Shown here piece after piece: positions 9,057-18,356 of a DNA stretch of 64,000 nucleotides. The position numbers and the translations under genes are program-made. Origin of the DNA: Tunturibacter psychrotolerans. GTDB taxonomy: Bacteria > Acidobacteriota > Terriglobia > Terriglobales > Acidobacteriaceae. Under the pieces are notes generated by a model, which ran no database searches, was not told the origin of the DNA, and saw only the letters and a list, made by a program, of their open reading frames with translations. The stretch covers positions 4,154,001 through 4,218,000 of the forward strand of contig NZ_CP132942.1 in the NCBI RefSeq assembly GCF_040359615.1, given 5' to 3'. Position 1 is the first letter of the stretch, and every line of letters begins with the position of its first letter.

Positions 9057-9857
9057 GTGACTGAAGCAAGTAGCCCGGCAAAGTATTACCAGGTTGGAAC
9101 GGCAACGGTCGAAGTACATCCCAACCGTTACGCAGCCGGTGCAGCTGCTGCGCAGGCAGCGAGCAAGGCGTTGATTGAGTTAGCGAAAGCTCATAATTCG
9201 ATAGGAGTTATATTCGCGACCGGGGCCTCGCAGTTTGAGATTCTCAATGAGCTCACTCGACTTACAGATATACCCTGGGATCAGATTCACGGCTTTCATA
9301 TGGATGAGTATGTGAATCTGCCCGCGGATCATCCTGCCTCTTTCCGCCGCTATCTCCGCGAAAGATTGACGGGCAAGGTGAGGATGAAAGAGTTTTCTGA
9401 AATTGATGGAAACTCGCCGGACCCGGAACAGACAAGCCAGAACTATGCCGCCAAGCTTCGGCTCGCCGATCCGCAAGTATGCTTTCTCGGTATTGGAGAA
9501 AATGGCCACCTTGCCTTCAACGATCCCCCGGTGGCAGATTTCACCGATCCTCTCGATGCCAAGATTGTTGTGCTCGATGCCCTCTGCCGCCAGCAGCAAA
9601 TGGCAGAGGGATGGTTTCCTAATGTGGAGCAGGTTCCGGCCCGCGCGATAACACTTACGATTCCAACGCTGCTGCGCGTTCCAAAACTGATCGTATCGGT
9701 TCCGGGTATACGCAAAGCAATGATTGTGCGCCGCGCCTTGGAAGAAGCCATCTCCACGGAGTGCCCCGCCACGATCCTCCGCACTCGCCCGGATACGACA
9801 ATATATTTAGACTTGGAATCGGCCAGCGAACTAGATGACGTACTTCTCTCCCGATAA
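9057..9857 (+). CDS. NagB-like glucosamine/galactosamine-6-phosphate deaminase family protein
   Basis: With the GTG start at 9057 (AAGGAG five bases upstream) the protein is 266 residues, the same length as E. coli NagB; an ATG at 9018 would add 13 residues. Family marks are HMDEYVNLPADHPAS, which holds the catalytic-loop Asp, and GIGENGHLAFNDPP. In E. coli NagB the corresponding loop reads GEDGH...FNE, so the catalytic Asp and Glu appear here as Asn and Asp. Members with this variant may act on a different hexosamine phosphate, for example as the AgaI type. The gene follows agaS and has its own promoter. The enzyme would release ammonia and a ketose phosphate in the cytoplasm. Confidence 0.8.
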   Translation: MTEASSPAKYYQVGTATVEVHPNRYAAGAAAAQAASKALIELAKAHNSIGVIFATGASQFEILNELTRLTDIPWDQIHGFHMDEYVNLPADHPASFRRYLRERLTGKVRMKEFSEIDGNSPDPEQTSQNYAAKLRLADPQVCFLGIGENGHLAFNDPPVADFTDPLDAKIVVLDALCRQQQMAEGWFPNVEQVPARAITLTIPTLLRVPKLIVSVPGIRKAMIVRRALEEAISTECPATILRTRPDTTIYLDLESASELDDVLLSR

Positions 9858-9953
9858 CAACAGCGAAGAACGGACCTCAGCCCATTTTGACGGTGAATAC
9901 AATCAGGCTTGTTTCCACCGCTCTCGACTTATTCGCAGTTATCAATCGAGGTC

Positions 9954-11030
9954 CTAGCTCCTCGATTTGCGTGATGCGGCGACAACCGGAATATTGGCGG
10001 AAGCGGAGATCGCCCGGCATGAGTCTCTTTTGATAAGTTCGGTAGGCAGAGTTATCTGCTGGCGGTGTTGACCGGGATTGGCAATCCTGTTCAGCAGCAC
10101 TTCCACCATCTGTTTGCCCAATTGCTCAGGAAACTCGCGGATGGTCGTCAAGGCAGGGTACAACCAGGGACCAACGGTATCATCGCAACCTACTACACTG
10201 ATGTCGCCCGGGATCTCCAGGCCGCTGTCGCGCAGCCCCTTATACACACCATGTGCTGTTGGGTCATTCCCCGCGAAGATAGCCGTTACCTGTTCGCCTT
10301 TAGCCAGTAAAGACTTTGTCCCGAGATAGCCGATATCGGTCTCGTCTTCTGAATCCATAGTGCTGTGGCGAGGCTGCAAATGCGCTTCTTCCATTGCGCG
10401 CCGATAGCCCTCGTAGCACCGGGCGAACCAGGGAAGACGAAGATTGCCCACGAACCAGATATGGCGGTGCCCTAAGCCTATGAGGTAGCGTGTAGCGTCC
10501 AACCCACCTTGGATATCATCGGAGAAGACTACGTCGTAATTGGAATGCTCAACCTCTTCCATCAAGTTATTGCCGAAGACCACGAAAGGAACACCTTTTG
10601 AGGTAAGTAATTCGAGAAGGTTTGCGGAGTTTGTGCCCGCCAGAATCACTCCACGAACAATGTCGCGCCGTTGAACGACGTTCGGCAAGTGGAGATCCTT
10701 ACCAGGGACACTTGCCGGGTAATTGAGCGATTGGAAGATCAATTCCCAGTTATGCGAAGCACAGACCGCCTCAGCTCCAAGAATGACGCTGGAGTGAAAT
10801 GCGTGGTGCTTGACACGATTACTGAGGAGAATTGCCAGAGCCTTGGTTTTATTTCGTTGAGAAAAGTCGACATCAAGATCGGCCGCGGCCGCAAGTACGC
10901 TTTTGCGGATGCCAGCATCGACGGTGTGGCTCCCATTCAGAACCCGGGAAACCGTGGAAATACTTACCTGTGCTGCGGAAGCAATCTCTCGCAGGCCGAA
11001 TTTTTTCTTCCTTGAAACCGCGTCGGTCAT
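9954..11030 (-). CDS. LacI-family transcriptional regulator
   Basis: A 358-residue repressor-type regulator. The N-terminal helix-turn-helix (residues about 12-35) includes REIASAAQVSISTVSRVLNG, followed by a periplasmic-binding-protein-like effector domain ending near SCRAI. The ATG at 11030 has GGAG just upstream and places the helix-turn-helix at the N-terminus as usual; a longer frame to 11171 is unlikely. It is convergent with the NagB-like gene and divergent from the Gfo/Idh/MocA operon. LacI proteins sense sugars or sugar phosphates, so control of the flanking sugar operons is likely. The effector cannot be read from the sequence. Confidence 0.9.
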   Translation of the reverse strand: MTDAVSRKKKFGLREIASAAQVSISTVSRVLNGSHTVDAGIRKSVLAAAADLDVDFSQRNKTKALAILLSNRVKHHAFHSSVILGAEAVCASHNWELIFQSLNYPASVPGKDLHLPNVVQRRDIVRGVILAGTNSANLLELLTSKGVPFVVFGNNLMEEVEHSNYDVVFSDDIQGGLDATRYLIGLGHRHIWFVGNLRLPWFARCYEGYRRAMEEAHLQPRHSTMDSEDETDIGYLGTKSLLAKGEQVTAIFAGNDPTAHGVYKGLRDSGLEIPGDISVVGCDDTVGPWLYPALTTIREFPEQLGKQMVEVLLNRIANPGQHRQQITLPTELIKRDSCRAISASANIPVVAASRKSRS

Positions 11031-11523
11031 GCGACTCCATGACCCACGCCCCGGTACTTCCCGATCTCGTTCATGACTAAGATGGTCCTTTCCCAAGTGC
11101 GCAGGAAAACCGGGCTCGCCGACTTGAGACCACGATACCAGATAATTTTCACGAAAAGCAAAGACCGGCACTTCTTGCGTATATAGACCTTTGTTTAAGG
11201 ACCAACATAGGCAGGATGTGCGCTCTCCAAAAGGCTCTTGCGCAGGCCCGAGCTGTTGCTCCAGATTTTGACCGTCACCTCAGATGGAAAGAAGTGGCCA
11301 TCGAGCGGACTCTTGCATTCCCTCCACTTAGAGAAATTTCGACGATATTCGGAAATTTCTCTTGCTTTCAAATATTTTCATGTGCTACTGTCCGTTCATG
11401 ATGCGGTCGTACTGTGTACACAAGTGGCTACGCTGATGAGATTGCGCTGCACAATCAGACCCTTCCCTTTCCTTTGAGATTTTCCGCACCACCCTGCGAT
11501 CCAAAAACCGGGAGTTGATTGCA
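11031..11523. other. Divergent intergenic region, LacI gene to Gfo/Idh/MocA operon
   Basis: About 490 bp without a gene. The striking content is at 11331-11379: two copies of the palindrome GAAATTTC followed by TTTC repeats every 10 bp. No other feature was recognised. Confidence 0.6.
11331..11379. promoter_or_regulatory. Double palindrome and TTTC 10-bp repeats, composite operator candidate
   Basis: GAGAAATTTC (11331-11340) and GAAATTTCTC (11352-11361) form a perfect 10-bp inverted repeat around 11 bases. Each arm holds the palindrome GAAATTTC. TTTC then recurs at 11356, 11366 and 11376, exactly 10 bp apart. The array lies about 150 bp upstream of the operon starting at 11524. Direct repeats suit the DeoR/AgaR-like protein and palindromes suit LacI; both assignments are inferred. 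Confidence 0.5.
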
Positions 11524-12966
11524 ATGGCTGAAAACGCAAGAAAAGAAATCGATCGCCGCACATTTGTGAAGCAGGCTGGAGTCACGATGCTGGCTGCAGG
11601 CATGAGTGCTCAATCCTATGCGCGCATTCTCGGCGCCAACGATCGCATTCGCCTGGGCCAACTCGGCTGCGGTGACCGGAGCCAGGGACATGTGCACATG
11701 GTGACGCTTGCCTCCAAGCAGATGCCGGTTGAAGTGGTTGCAGTTTGCGATCTGTGGAGCATGGCACGGGAGCACCGCGCGGCCCAGGTGAAAAAGGCGT
11801 TCAATGTTGAACCGCAAAGCTTCAAGTACTCCGAAGAGATGCTGGCGTTGAAGGACCTTGACGGAGTGATGATTGCCACGGGCGACTTCCAGCATGCCAA
11901 GCTGTGTGCCGAAGTGGTGAAGGCCGGAAAGGATTGCTACGTTGAAAAGCCCTTTGCGAACGTACTCTCCGAGGCCATTGAGACGCGCAACATCGTCAGG
12001 CAATCCAAACAAATTGTGCAGATGGGAACACAGCATCGCAGCCAGCCCTATCCGCTTGCAGTAAGGGACATCATTCGTTCGGGACGCATCGGAAAGATCG
12101 TACACGTTGAGCAGGAATGGAATGTCAATGAAGAGCGGTGGAGATTCACTCGGTCGGACACTGGCTATTCCAGAGAGATGTTGATGGACGTCAACATGGA
12201 GTGGAAGCAATGGCTCAATGGCCGGACATCGCATCTGAAAGAAGACGATACGGATTGGAAGCGGTGGCTGCTGGGTAAGCCTGATCGTCCATTTGATCCC
12301 CATGTCTATCTTGAATTCAGGCTGTATAAAGACTTTTCGTCGGGAATCTTCGATCAGTGGCTTAGCCATGGCTGCGACCTGGTGCATCTGTGGACGGACG
12401 AGGCCTATCCGGAGAGCGTGGTTGCCAACGGCGGAATCTTCGCATGGAACGATGGACGGGAAAATCCGGATACTGCCGTGACGGCAATCGTCTATCCGAA
12501 GGGCTTTCTCTACACGTACAAGACGATCTTCGGAAACAGCTATCGCAGCTTTTCGCGAATTGATGGACGAGATGGCACGATCGAGAATTACGGCGGCGAG
12601 GGCGCGTCGCTGTTTATGGTTACGCGCGAAGGGGGTAGGCAGGAGTTCGATCCATTCGACGTTGGGCCGGCGTACAAAAGTCTTCCCATCGTTGGACCCG
12701 CGAAAGACGGCGGAGAAATTGTCCAGGTTCCCGGAGCGCCGGCGCCGACCTCACTGGGTCCGGACGATGATGACGTAGTTCATCTGGTGAACTGGTTGCA
12801 GTCGATGCAGACGCGGAGCCAGCCCAACGCCACCGTCGAACATGGATTCTCGCATTCGCTTATCTGCATCATGGCGACACAATCTTACTGGAGCGGTAGG
12901 AAGCTGTATTGGGATTCGAAGAACGAGCAAATTGTCGATCATCCGGTTGGAGCTTCCACTGCCTGA
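11524..12966 (+). CDS. Gfo/Idh/MocA-family oxidoreductase with Tat signal
   Basis: A 480-residue exported dehydrogenase-like protein. The N-terminus has the twin-arginine motif DRRTFVKQ followed by a hydrophobic stretch ending near SAQSYA, so it is probably exported folded with its nucleotide cofactor. A Rossmann domain follows, with a glycine-rich segment (LGQLGCGDR) and the family stretch CYVEKPFAN, then the C-terminal alpha/beta domain. The ATG at 11524 has GGGAG about 9 bases upstream and fits better than the TTG at 11515. It leads an operon with an ExuT-like transporter and a beta-propeller protein. The substrate is unknown. It lacks the YPSHGLGP and GGHGGMDF signatures of GH109 seen at 16399-17769, so I do not call it a glycosidase. 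Confidence 0.82.
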   Translation: MAENARKEIDRRTFVKQAGVTMLAAGMSAQSYARILGANDRIRLGQLGCGDRSQGHVHMVTLASKQMPVEVVAVCDLWSMAREHRAAQVKKAFNVEPQSFKYSEEMLALKDLDGVMIATGDFQHAKLCAEVVKAGKDCYVEKPFANVLSEAIETRNIVRQSKQIVQMGTQHRSQPYPLAVRDIIRSGRIGKIVHVEQEWNVNEERWRFTRSDTGYSREMLMDVNMEWKQWLNGRTSHLKEDDTDWKRWLLGKPDRPFDPHVYLEFRLYKDFSSGIFDQWLSHGCDLVHLWTDEAYPESVVANGGIFAWNDGRENPDTAVTAIVYPKGFLYTYKTIFGNSYRSFSRIDGRDGTIENYGGEGASLFMVTREGGRQEFDPFDVGPAYKSLPIVGPAKDGGEIVQVPGAPAPTSLGPDDDDVVHLVNWLQSMQTRSQPNATVEHGFSHSLICIMATQSYWSGRKLYWDSKNEQIVDHPVGASTA

Positions 12967-13046
12967 TCGACGAATGCCTGGTCTACATAGCAACGAGGCG
13001 GCATCCACCCGGATTCTTGAGTGAGGTAGTGGCATAGCGAGATGCA

Positions 13047-14369
13047 ATGAATGCTGAAAATGTGGCAGTGGAGGTTGACGCGTCGCAGAAGCCGCGCGGC
13101 AGAGGGAGCGTGCGATGGTGGATTGTTTGGACGCTGTTCCTTTCTACGGTAACCAATTACATCAGCCGGCAGACGTTCTCCGTGTTGGCACCGCTGATCA
13201 CGGCGCAATACCACTTGACGCATACAGACCTATCCAAGATTCTTGGCGCGTTTCAGATCTCGTATGCTCTCACGTGGCTGCTTGGCGGCATCTTTCTTGA
13301 CGCTGTGGGCACGCGCCTCGGGCTTGCTCTTGCTGTCGTCTTCTGGTCGGTGATCAACATCCTCACTGGCTTCGCCAGCTCCGTTTTCGGCTTTGCGGCT
13401 TTTCGATTTCTACTCGGCATAGGCGAAGGGTTCAACTGGCCCGGAGCCAGCAAGACCGTTGCGGAGTGGTTCCCTAGCCAGGAACGCAGCCTTGCCGTGG
13501 CCATCTTTGATAGCGGCTCCAGTGTCGGCGGAGCCGTGGCTGCGTTCGTGATTCCTCTCATAGCGTTGGCCTTTGGCTGGCGTTCCGCCTTCTTTTTCTC
13601 CGGCGCTCTGGGCTTTGTCTGGCTGGCGCTCTGGTTGCGCGTCTACCATCCGTTAGACCGTCATCCAAGGGTCACGAAGGACGAAGTGGCACTCATCCGC
13701 GCGGGCCAAGACGCGCCTTCCACCTCTGCGGAACGCGGAGTGCAACGGTGGCTCACGTTAGCGCGCAATCGCAACGTCTGGGGCATTGTGCTGGGGCGTG
13801 CACTCACTGATCCTATCTGGTGGTTCTATGTCTTTTGGCTTCCGCAATATCTCAGTGATGCACGCGGATTCAGCCTGCAGCGCATCGCCCTTTTTGCGTG
13901 GATACCTTTTATCGCCGCCGATCTTGGCAACTTCACGGGAGGCTGGATTTCAGGCTACTGCATTCGCCGCGGCGTCTCGGTGCTGCGTGCCCGCACCTGG
14001 GTATGCGTCGTCAGTTGCCTGCCGATTCTTGCGGGGATTCCTGCTGCCTCTGTACACAGCGTCTATTTTGCATTGGGGCTGATCTGTTTCGCACTGTGGG
14101 GCTACGCAAGTTGGTCGACCATGGGTCTCACTCTACCCTCCGATCTGTTTCCCCAGGACGTGGTGGCCACGGTAACCGGGGTAAGCGGGCTGGCAGCTGG
14201 GCTGGTGGGCGCGGCCTTCACATTTGCCGTCGGCATCCTGGTCGATCGCTTTTCTTATGCGCCAGCGTTTCTGGTTGCCGGTCTGATGCCGATTCTGGCA
14301 ACTGCTTGTTTGTTGCTGCTGGTTCGCGCTCCAGCCAGCGCTGCTGGTCCGATTGCGCTGAAGAGCTAA
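13047..14369 (+). CDS. MFS transporter, ExuT/anion:cation symporter type
   Basis: A 440-residue, 12-helix inner-membrane transporter of the major facilitator superfamily. The NYISRQTFSVLAPLI segment in helix 1, GIGEGFNWPGASKTVAEWFP in the helix 4-5 region and the FDSGSSVGG stretch are typical of the hexuronate/galactarate (ExuT/GudP) branch. It lies 80 bp after the Gfo/Idh/MocA gene and before the secreted propeller, so it probably imports a sugar acid or a sugar oxidised outside the cell. The UxaE-type epimerase at 25981-27246 would be a fitting downstream enzyme for a hexuronate. The cargo is inferred from the subfamily. Confidence 0.85.
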   Translation: MNAENVAVEVDASQKPRGRGSVRWWIVWTLFLSTVTNYISRQTFSVLAPLITAQYHLTHTDLSKILGAFQISYALTWLLGGIFLDAVGTRLGLALAVVFWSVINILTGFASSVFGFAAFRFLLGIGEGFNWPGASKTVAEWFPSQERSLAVAIFDSGSSVGGAVAAFVIPLIALAFGWRSAFFFSGALGFVWLALWLRVYHPLDRHPRVTKDEVALIRAGQDAPSTSAERGVQRWLTLARNRNVWGIVLGRALTDPIWWFYVFWLPQYLSDARGFSLQRIALFAWIPFIAADLGNFTGGWISGYCIRRGVSVLRARTWVCVVSCLPILAGIPAASVHSVYFALGLICFALWGYASWSTMGLTLPSDLFPQDVVATVTGVSGLAAGLVGAAFTFAVGILVDRFSYAPAFLVAGLMPILATACLLLLVRAPASAAGPIALKS

Positions 14370-14517
14370 CCGGGCTGCCGTCGCGAAAATGCGCTGCACC
14401 TGGCGCTACCTCTACGCGCCGCCTCCATGATCATGACCGATGACAATGAGATTGGGTAGCGCAACAGACTCGAAATGATGATGGATTCATCTGAAAGTGG
14501 CGTATGGGAGTGACGTT

Positions 14518-16362
14518 ATGGAACGAAAGGATCTGACCCGCATGCATTGCTACGCACAAGCTGTACTTTGCCTCACCTGTTTTGCGTTGCCCTTCGCGGC
14601 TTCCGCCCAAGTGGATGTTCTTACCAATCACAATAATCATGAGCGAACGGGCACGAATCTGCACGAGACGGTTCTTACGCCCGCCAACGTCAACGCAGCA
14701 AAGTTCGGTATGCTTTTCAAACGCGTGGTGGACGATCAGCTGTACGCACAGCCATTGTTGGTAACGAATGTGAAGATAGGCGGCGGGTGGCACAATGTCG
14801 TCTATGTAACGACCGTCAATAACAGCGTGTATGCTTTCGACGCGAACGATCCGAAGGCCACCGTCCCCTTCTGGCATGTCAACTTCGGAACGCCAGCCAA
14901 TTTGAACGACGCGGATTTCGGCTGCACGGACATCAACGGCAGCATGGGCATCATCGGCACTCCGGTGATCGATGAGAAAAAAACAACCCTGTACGTCGTC
15001 GCGTTGACGAAAGCAGGTGGCCAGTTCAGCCAACGTCTCCATGCCCTGGACCTTGCCACCGGAGCTGATCTCGCCCATAGCCCTGTTCCCATTGCAGCTC
15101 ACGGGTTTGATCCGCTGCTGCAAAACCAGCGGCCTGCACTCTTCCTTTCCGGCGGCAATGTGCTCATTTGCTACGCGTCGCACTGCGACAAGGACCCGTA
15201 TCATGGATTCCTGATAAGCTACGACGCGGCCTCGCTCACCCAGAACGGCGTGTTTAACACATCGCCCGGAGGGAGCGAAGCGAGCATCTGGCAATCCGGC
15301 CAGGCGCCCGCCGTCGATGACAAGGGGAACATCTATTTCATCACCGGAAACGGCAGCTGGAACGGGACTACACAATTCAGCGAGAGCTTCATCAAGCTCG
15401 ATCCGCACCTCCGTCTGCTGGACTGGTTCACACCCACTAACCATTTTGAATTGGATAAGAACGACAACGATCTCAACTCCTCGGGAGCTGTCTTGATTCC
15501 GGGAACGCACCTGGTGATTGGCGGCGGAAAAGAGGGCGTGCTCTATGTTATCGACACCGAGCACTTTGGCCACTTAGGCGATCAGCACGCCGTGCAGCAC
15601 TTTCCCGCGACGAGTTCCCATCTGCATAGCATGGTCTATTGGAAGAGCGCCAAGAACGGCAACGTGCTTTACCTCTGGGGTCAGCGGGACAGGGCTCGTG
15701 CCTATCGGCTCAGCGGCAACAAGTTTGACGAGACGCCGTTCATGATTCGGCCGGACAAGAACGATGGCCATCCCGGAGCCATGCTTTCCCTGTCCGCCAA
15801 CGGCGACAAGGATGGCATTCTGTGGGCCGCGATTCATGCCACCGGCGATTCATGGAACGAGTCGCGCCCCGGCATTCTGCATGCCTACGATGCGGACGAC
15901 ATCAATCACGAGCTTTGGAATTCTCTCGAGAACCCGGCGCGCGACGACTGCAACAACTACTCCAAGATGTCTCCGCCCACCGTGGCTAATGGGAAAGTGT
16001 ACCTAGCCAGCTTTGGCACGGCGAACGTTGGGACCGGACAGCTGTGCGTGTACGGATTGCTTCCCAACGGCTCTGCGCCGGATGCGCCGGCCAACGTCCA
16101 CGCCGCGCTCCAAGGCAGATTCATCAGCCTCACATGGAGTCCAGTAGCACAGGCCAGAACGTACATCATTGAGAGTTCGCAGGCAGGAGCCACGCAAATC
16201 ATTGCGTCCGGACTAACACGGCCGGAGTTTACCGATCCGGTTGCCGACTTGGGAACAAAAACTTATTGGGTTCGCGCAGTCAACGCCAATGGTGAAAGCG
16301 TGCCTTCGGCGCCTGCTACTGTTGACGTTGAGCACGCGCCCCATCCACGACACAAGCATTGA
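14518..16362 (+). CDS. Secreted PQQ-like beta-propeller protein with fibronectin-III-like tail
   Basis: About 614 residues. The ATG at 14518 has GGGAG about 8 bases upstream and is preferred over 14497. A signal peptide (hydrophobic to about residue 30, ending in AASAQ) is followed by blade-like repeats with conserved phrases such as VYVTTVNNSVYAFDA, typical of PQQ-dehydrogenase-like propellers common in Acidobacteriota. The last 85 residues or so (from about APDAPANVHAAL) look like a fibronectin type III module. Whether it binds a cofactor or is only a scaffold is not visible. It ends the operon started at 11524 and is convergent with the GH109 gene. Confidence 0.8.
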   Translation: MERKDLTRMHCYAQAVLCLTCFALPFAASAQVDVLTNHNNHERTGTNLHETVLTPANVNAAKFGMLFKRVVDDQLYAQPLLVTNVKIGGGWHNVVYVTTVNNSVYAFDANDPKATVPFWHVNFGTPANLNDADFGCTDINGSMGIIGTPVIDEKKTTLYVVALTKAGGQFSQRLHALDLATGADLAHSPVPIAAHGFDPLLQNQRPALFLSGGNVLICYASHCDKDPYHGFLISYDAASLTQNGVFNTSPGGSEASIWQSGQAPAVDDKGNIYFITGNGSWNGTTQFSESFIKLDPHLRLLDWFTPTNHFELDKNDNDLNSSGAVLIPGTHLVIGGGKEGVLYVIDTEHFGHLGDQHAVQHFPATSSHLHSMVYWKSAKNGNVLYLWGQRDRARAYRLSGNKFDETPFMIRPDKNDGHPGAMLSLSANGDKDGILWAAIHATGDSWNESRPGILHAYDADDINHELWNSLENPARDDCNNYSKMSPPTVANGKVYLASFGTANVGTGQLCVYGLLPNGSAPDAPANVHAALQGRFISLTWSPVAQARTYIIESSQAGATQIIASGLTRPEFTDPVADLGTKTYWVRAVNANGESVPSAPATVDVEHAPHPRHKH

Positions 16363-16392
16363 GGAGAGCGCCGGCGAATCACCGCGCTCTCC
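16363..16392. terminator. Hairpin between convergent genes
   Basis: GGAGAGCGC (16363-16371) pairs perfectly with GCGCTCTCC (16384-16392) around a 12-base loop. It lies directly between the stops of the propeller gene and the GH109 gene and could end transcription from both sides, although there is no long T tract. Confidence 0.6.
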
Positions 16393-16398
16393 TTCCGG

Positions 16399-17769
16399 TT
16401 ATGCATGGCTGGCGATGGGAGATATGTTTCGCTGCATCCACTTACCTTGAGTGAAGTCTGGGAAATCGACCGGCGCACTGCCACGGCTTACGGAACTCAC
16501 GCTGAGCGGTCCCACTGCAGACCAGGAAGCGGCATCATACACATCCATATCCGGCGGCAGACCCTCGCGCACGCATTGCAGCAGGCGGTAGAGCATGATG
16601 AAGTCCATACCGCCATGCCCGCCCAGCTTTGCCGCGAGCTGGCCCTCTTTCACCCAAAGCGGATGCGCATATTGCTTCCACGACTCAATCGGCATATAGG
16701 ACTCGTCCTTGTTTTGGCCGTCAAGGTAAATGCGTGGTGGGTAGTCTTGAAAGATGCCTTTCGATCCGGCAATCAAATTGATGCGATCGTAGGGATGCGG
16801 CGTGGCGACAGCGTGCTTGACGGTGATGGTGAGTCCCTTCGCGGTCTTGATGAGCGACGTGTTCATGTCGCCAGTCACGTAGCGCTCCTCCAGGCGCGGA
16901 TCGCCCGGATGCAGATGCTCCTTGCGGTATTGATCGAGGCCTCGCTGCGGCGAGCTCATCGAAACGATGTAGCCAAAACGATCGCCGCGCTGCATATTCA
17001 TGTAGTTCGCTACCGGTCCAAGACCGTGGCTGGGATACAAGTTACCGTCGCGCATAGTATGTTCGGCTCGACGCCACAGGCCTTCCCCTTTATCGGAAAA
17101 TAGCTCTTCTCGAAGATCGTGTAGGTATGCGCCTTCTCCGTAGAGAAGATCGCCAAACTTGCCATCGCGAATCATACGCAGAATCAGCGTCTCGTTGTAG
17201 CCGTAGCAGCAGTTCTCCAACATCATGCAGTGCTTGCGCGTCTGTTCCGATGTTTCGACGATCTTCCAGCATTCCGCGAGCGTCACCACGCCTGGTACTT
17301 CAATGCACACGTCCTTGCCATGCTTCATGGCGGCAATCGCCATCTCTGCATGCCAGCTCCAAGGAGTTGCAACCAGCACCAAGTCGATGTCGTCTTTGGC
17401 AAGCATGGCTTCGTAGGCATCCGGATCATCCGCAAAAATCTGCGGCTTGGCCTGCCCGGCCTTGACCACCAACGATGCGGCATGTTCGGCATGGTCGCGG
17501 ATCAGATCACACAACGCAACCACCTGGCCATCGGCTGCAAGTAGATTCTCCAGCAAATTTGTGCCGCGCCCACCGGTGCCGATAAAGGCGACCCGCGGGT
17601 TTCGCTTGTCAAACGGTACGTCGATCATGGTCCGGGACGTGGTAGCTTCGTCCGCATTGGCATGAGCTGAATTCATTGCGCCGAGCACAACCGCGCTGGC
17701 CGCGCCCATCTGAACGAACCTGCGTCTGCTCCACGATCCCAATCCAAGGTTCTGCTCGTCAGAATTCAT
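16399..17769 (-). CDS. GH109-type glycosidase, probable alpha-N-acetylgalactosaminidase, Tat-exported
   Basis: A 456-residue protein from the ATG at 17769, which is preceded by GAGG/AAGGA. A twin-arginine signal SRRRFVQMG (about 14-22) indicates export as a folded, NAD-bound protein. The NAD-binding loop FIGTGGRG lies at 62-69. GH109 hallmarks are present: ENCCYG (185-190), YPSHGLGPV (245-253, with the Tyr and His that are catalytic in the family) and GGHGGMDF (383-390). GH109 enzymes cleave alpha-GalNAc with NAD through an oxidation-elimination mechanism. A plain Gfo/Idh/MocA dehydrogenase is the alternative, but these motifs favour GH109. Its presence is the strongest pointer to GalNAc as the substrate of this region. 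It is divergent from the NagX-like gene. Confidence 0.82.
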   Translation of the reverse strand: MNSDEQNLGLGSWSRRRFVQMGAASAVVLGAMNSAHANADEATTSRTMIDVPFDKRNPRVAFIGTGGRGTNLLENLLAADGQVVALCDLIRDHAEHAASLVVKAGQAKPQIFADDPDAYEAMLAKDDIDLVLVATPWSWHAEMAIAAMKHGKDVCIEVPGVVTLAECWKIVETSEQTRKHCMMLENCCYGYNETLILRMIRDGKFGDLLYGEGAYLHDLREELFSDKGEGLWRRAEHTMRDGNLYPSHGLGPVANYMNMQRGDRFGYIVSMSSPQRGLDQYRKEHLHPGDPRLEERYVTGDMNTSLIKTAKGLTITVKHAVATPHPYDRINLIAGSKGIFQDYPPRIYLDGQNKDESYMPIESWKQYAHPLWVKEGQLAAKLGGHGGMDFIMLYRLLQCVREGLPPDMDVYDAASWSAVGPLSVSSVSRGSAPVDFPDFTQGKWMQRNISPIASHA

Positions 17770-18356
17770 TCCTTCATCCTCGGTCCTGATTTTGGCAGGC
17801 TCGTCTTCAGCAGCTCTGCGTGGTTCGGGTTGACACTGCGTAGCGCAGTGCGAAGGCAACGTCCAGGGAGTGCAGACAGATACGGATCTGCGGAAACGCG
17901 GAATCATTCAGGTTGCGTGTTCGATGCGTCAATCCGTAAGTATCCGGAAATACCGTAAGAATTCGCAACGTTTGAACTTGGACATGAGATTAGGGGATGA
18001 AGTTGCCCATGTCAAGACATTCATTCATCCGCAGACAAATTATGTGGGGGCCGCCTGCGGGCGGGGACCCTGCTCCGAGTTTCTTCATAACGATAATATT
18101 TTTATCAACTTACACCGAGTGGCTCCTCTGACGACGGCTGACCTCTAATCCTGAATAATGCCGTTTCGAAAGGCGGGATACCTGGCTGGGGTGAAAGTAG
18201 GATGGCCCGGAATTCCGCGGTTGCAGAAAGGGTTCAACCCGGCACACTCGTGCGCGAGCGCCAAAAATAGAAATTAAATAGGTCAGATTCGAAAGATAAT
18301 GATACTTTTATATCGCTTCCCATATCGATAGACATCAGCTGCCTGAAAATTTGGCC
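17770..18356. other. Divergent intergenic region, GH109 to NagX-like gene
   Basis: About 590 bp without a gene. A CCGTAAG direct repeat flanks CCGGAAATA at about 17935-17960. GAAA (TTTC on the other strand) occurs at 18270 and 18291, 21 bp apart. These could be regulator half-sites, but they are weaker than the 10-bp arrays elsewhere. Nothing else was recognised. Confidence 0.45.

Noticed and set aside
11455..12387. A 310-codon open frame on the minus strand
   Set aside because: Antisense to the Gfo/Idh/MocA gene, without motifs.
14431..15573. A 380-codon open frame on the minus strand
   Set aside because: It lies wholly antisense to the secreted propeller gene, has no motif, and the plus-strand protein has a signal peptide and family repeats.
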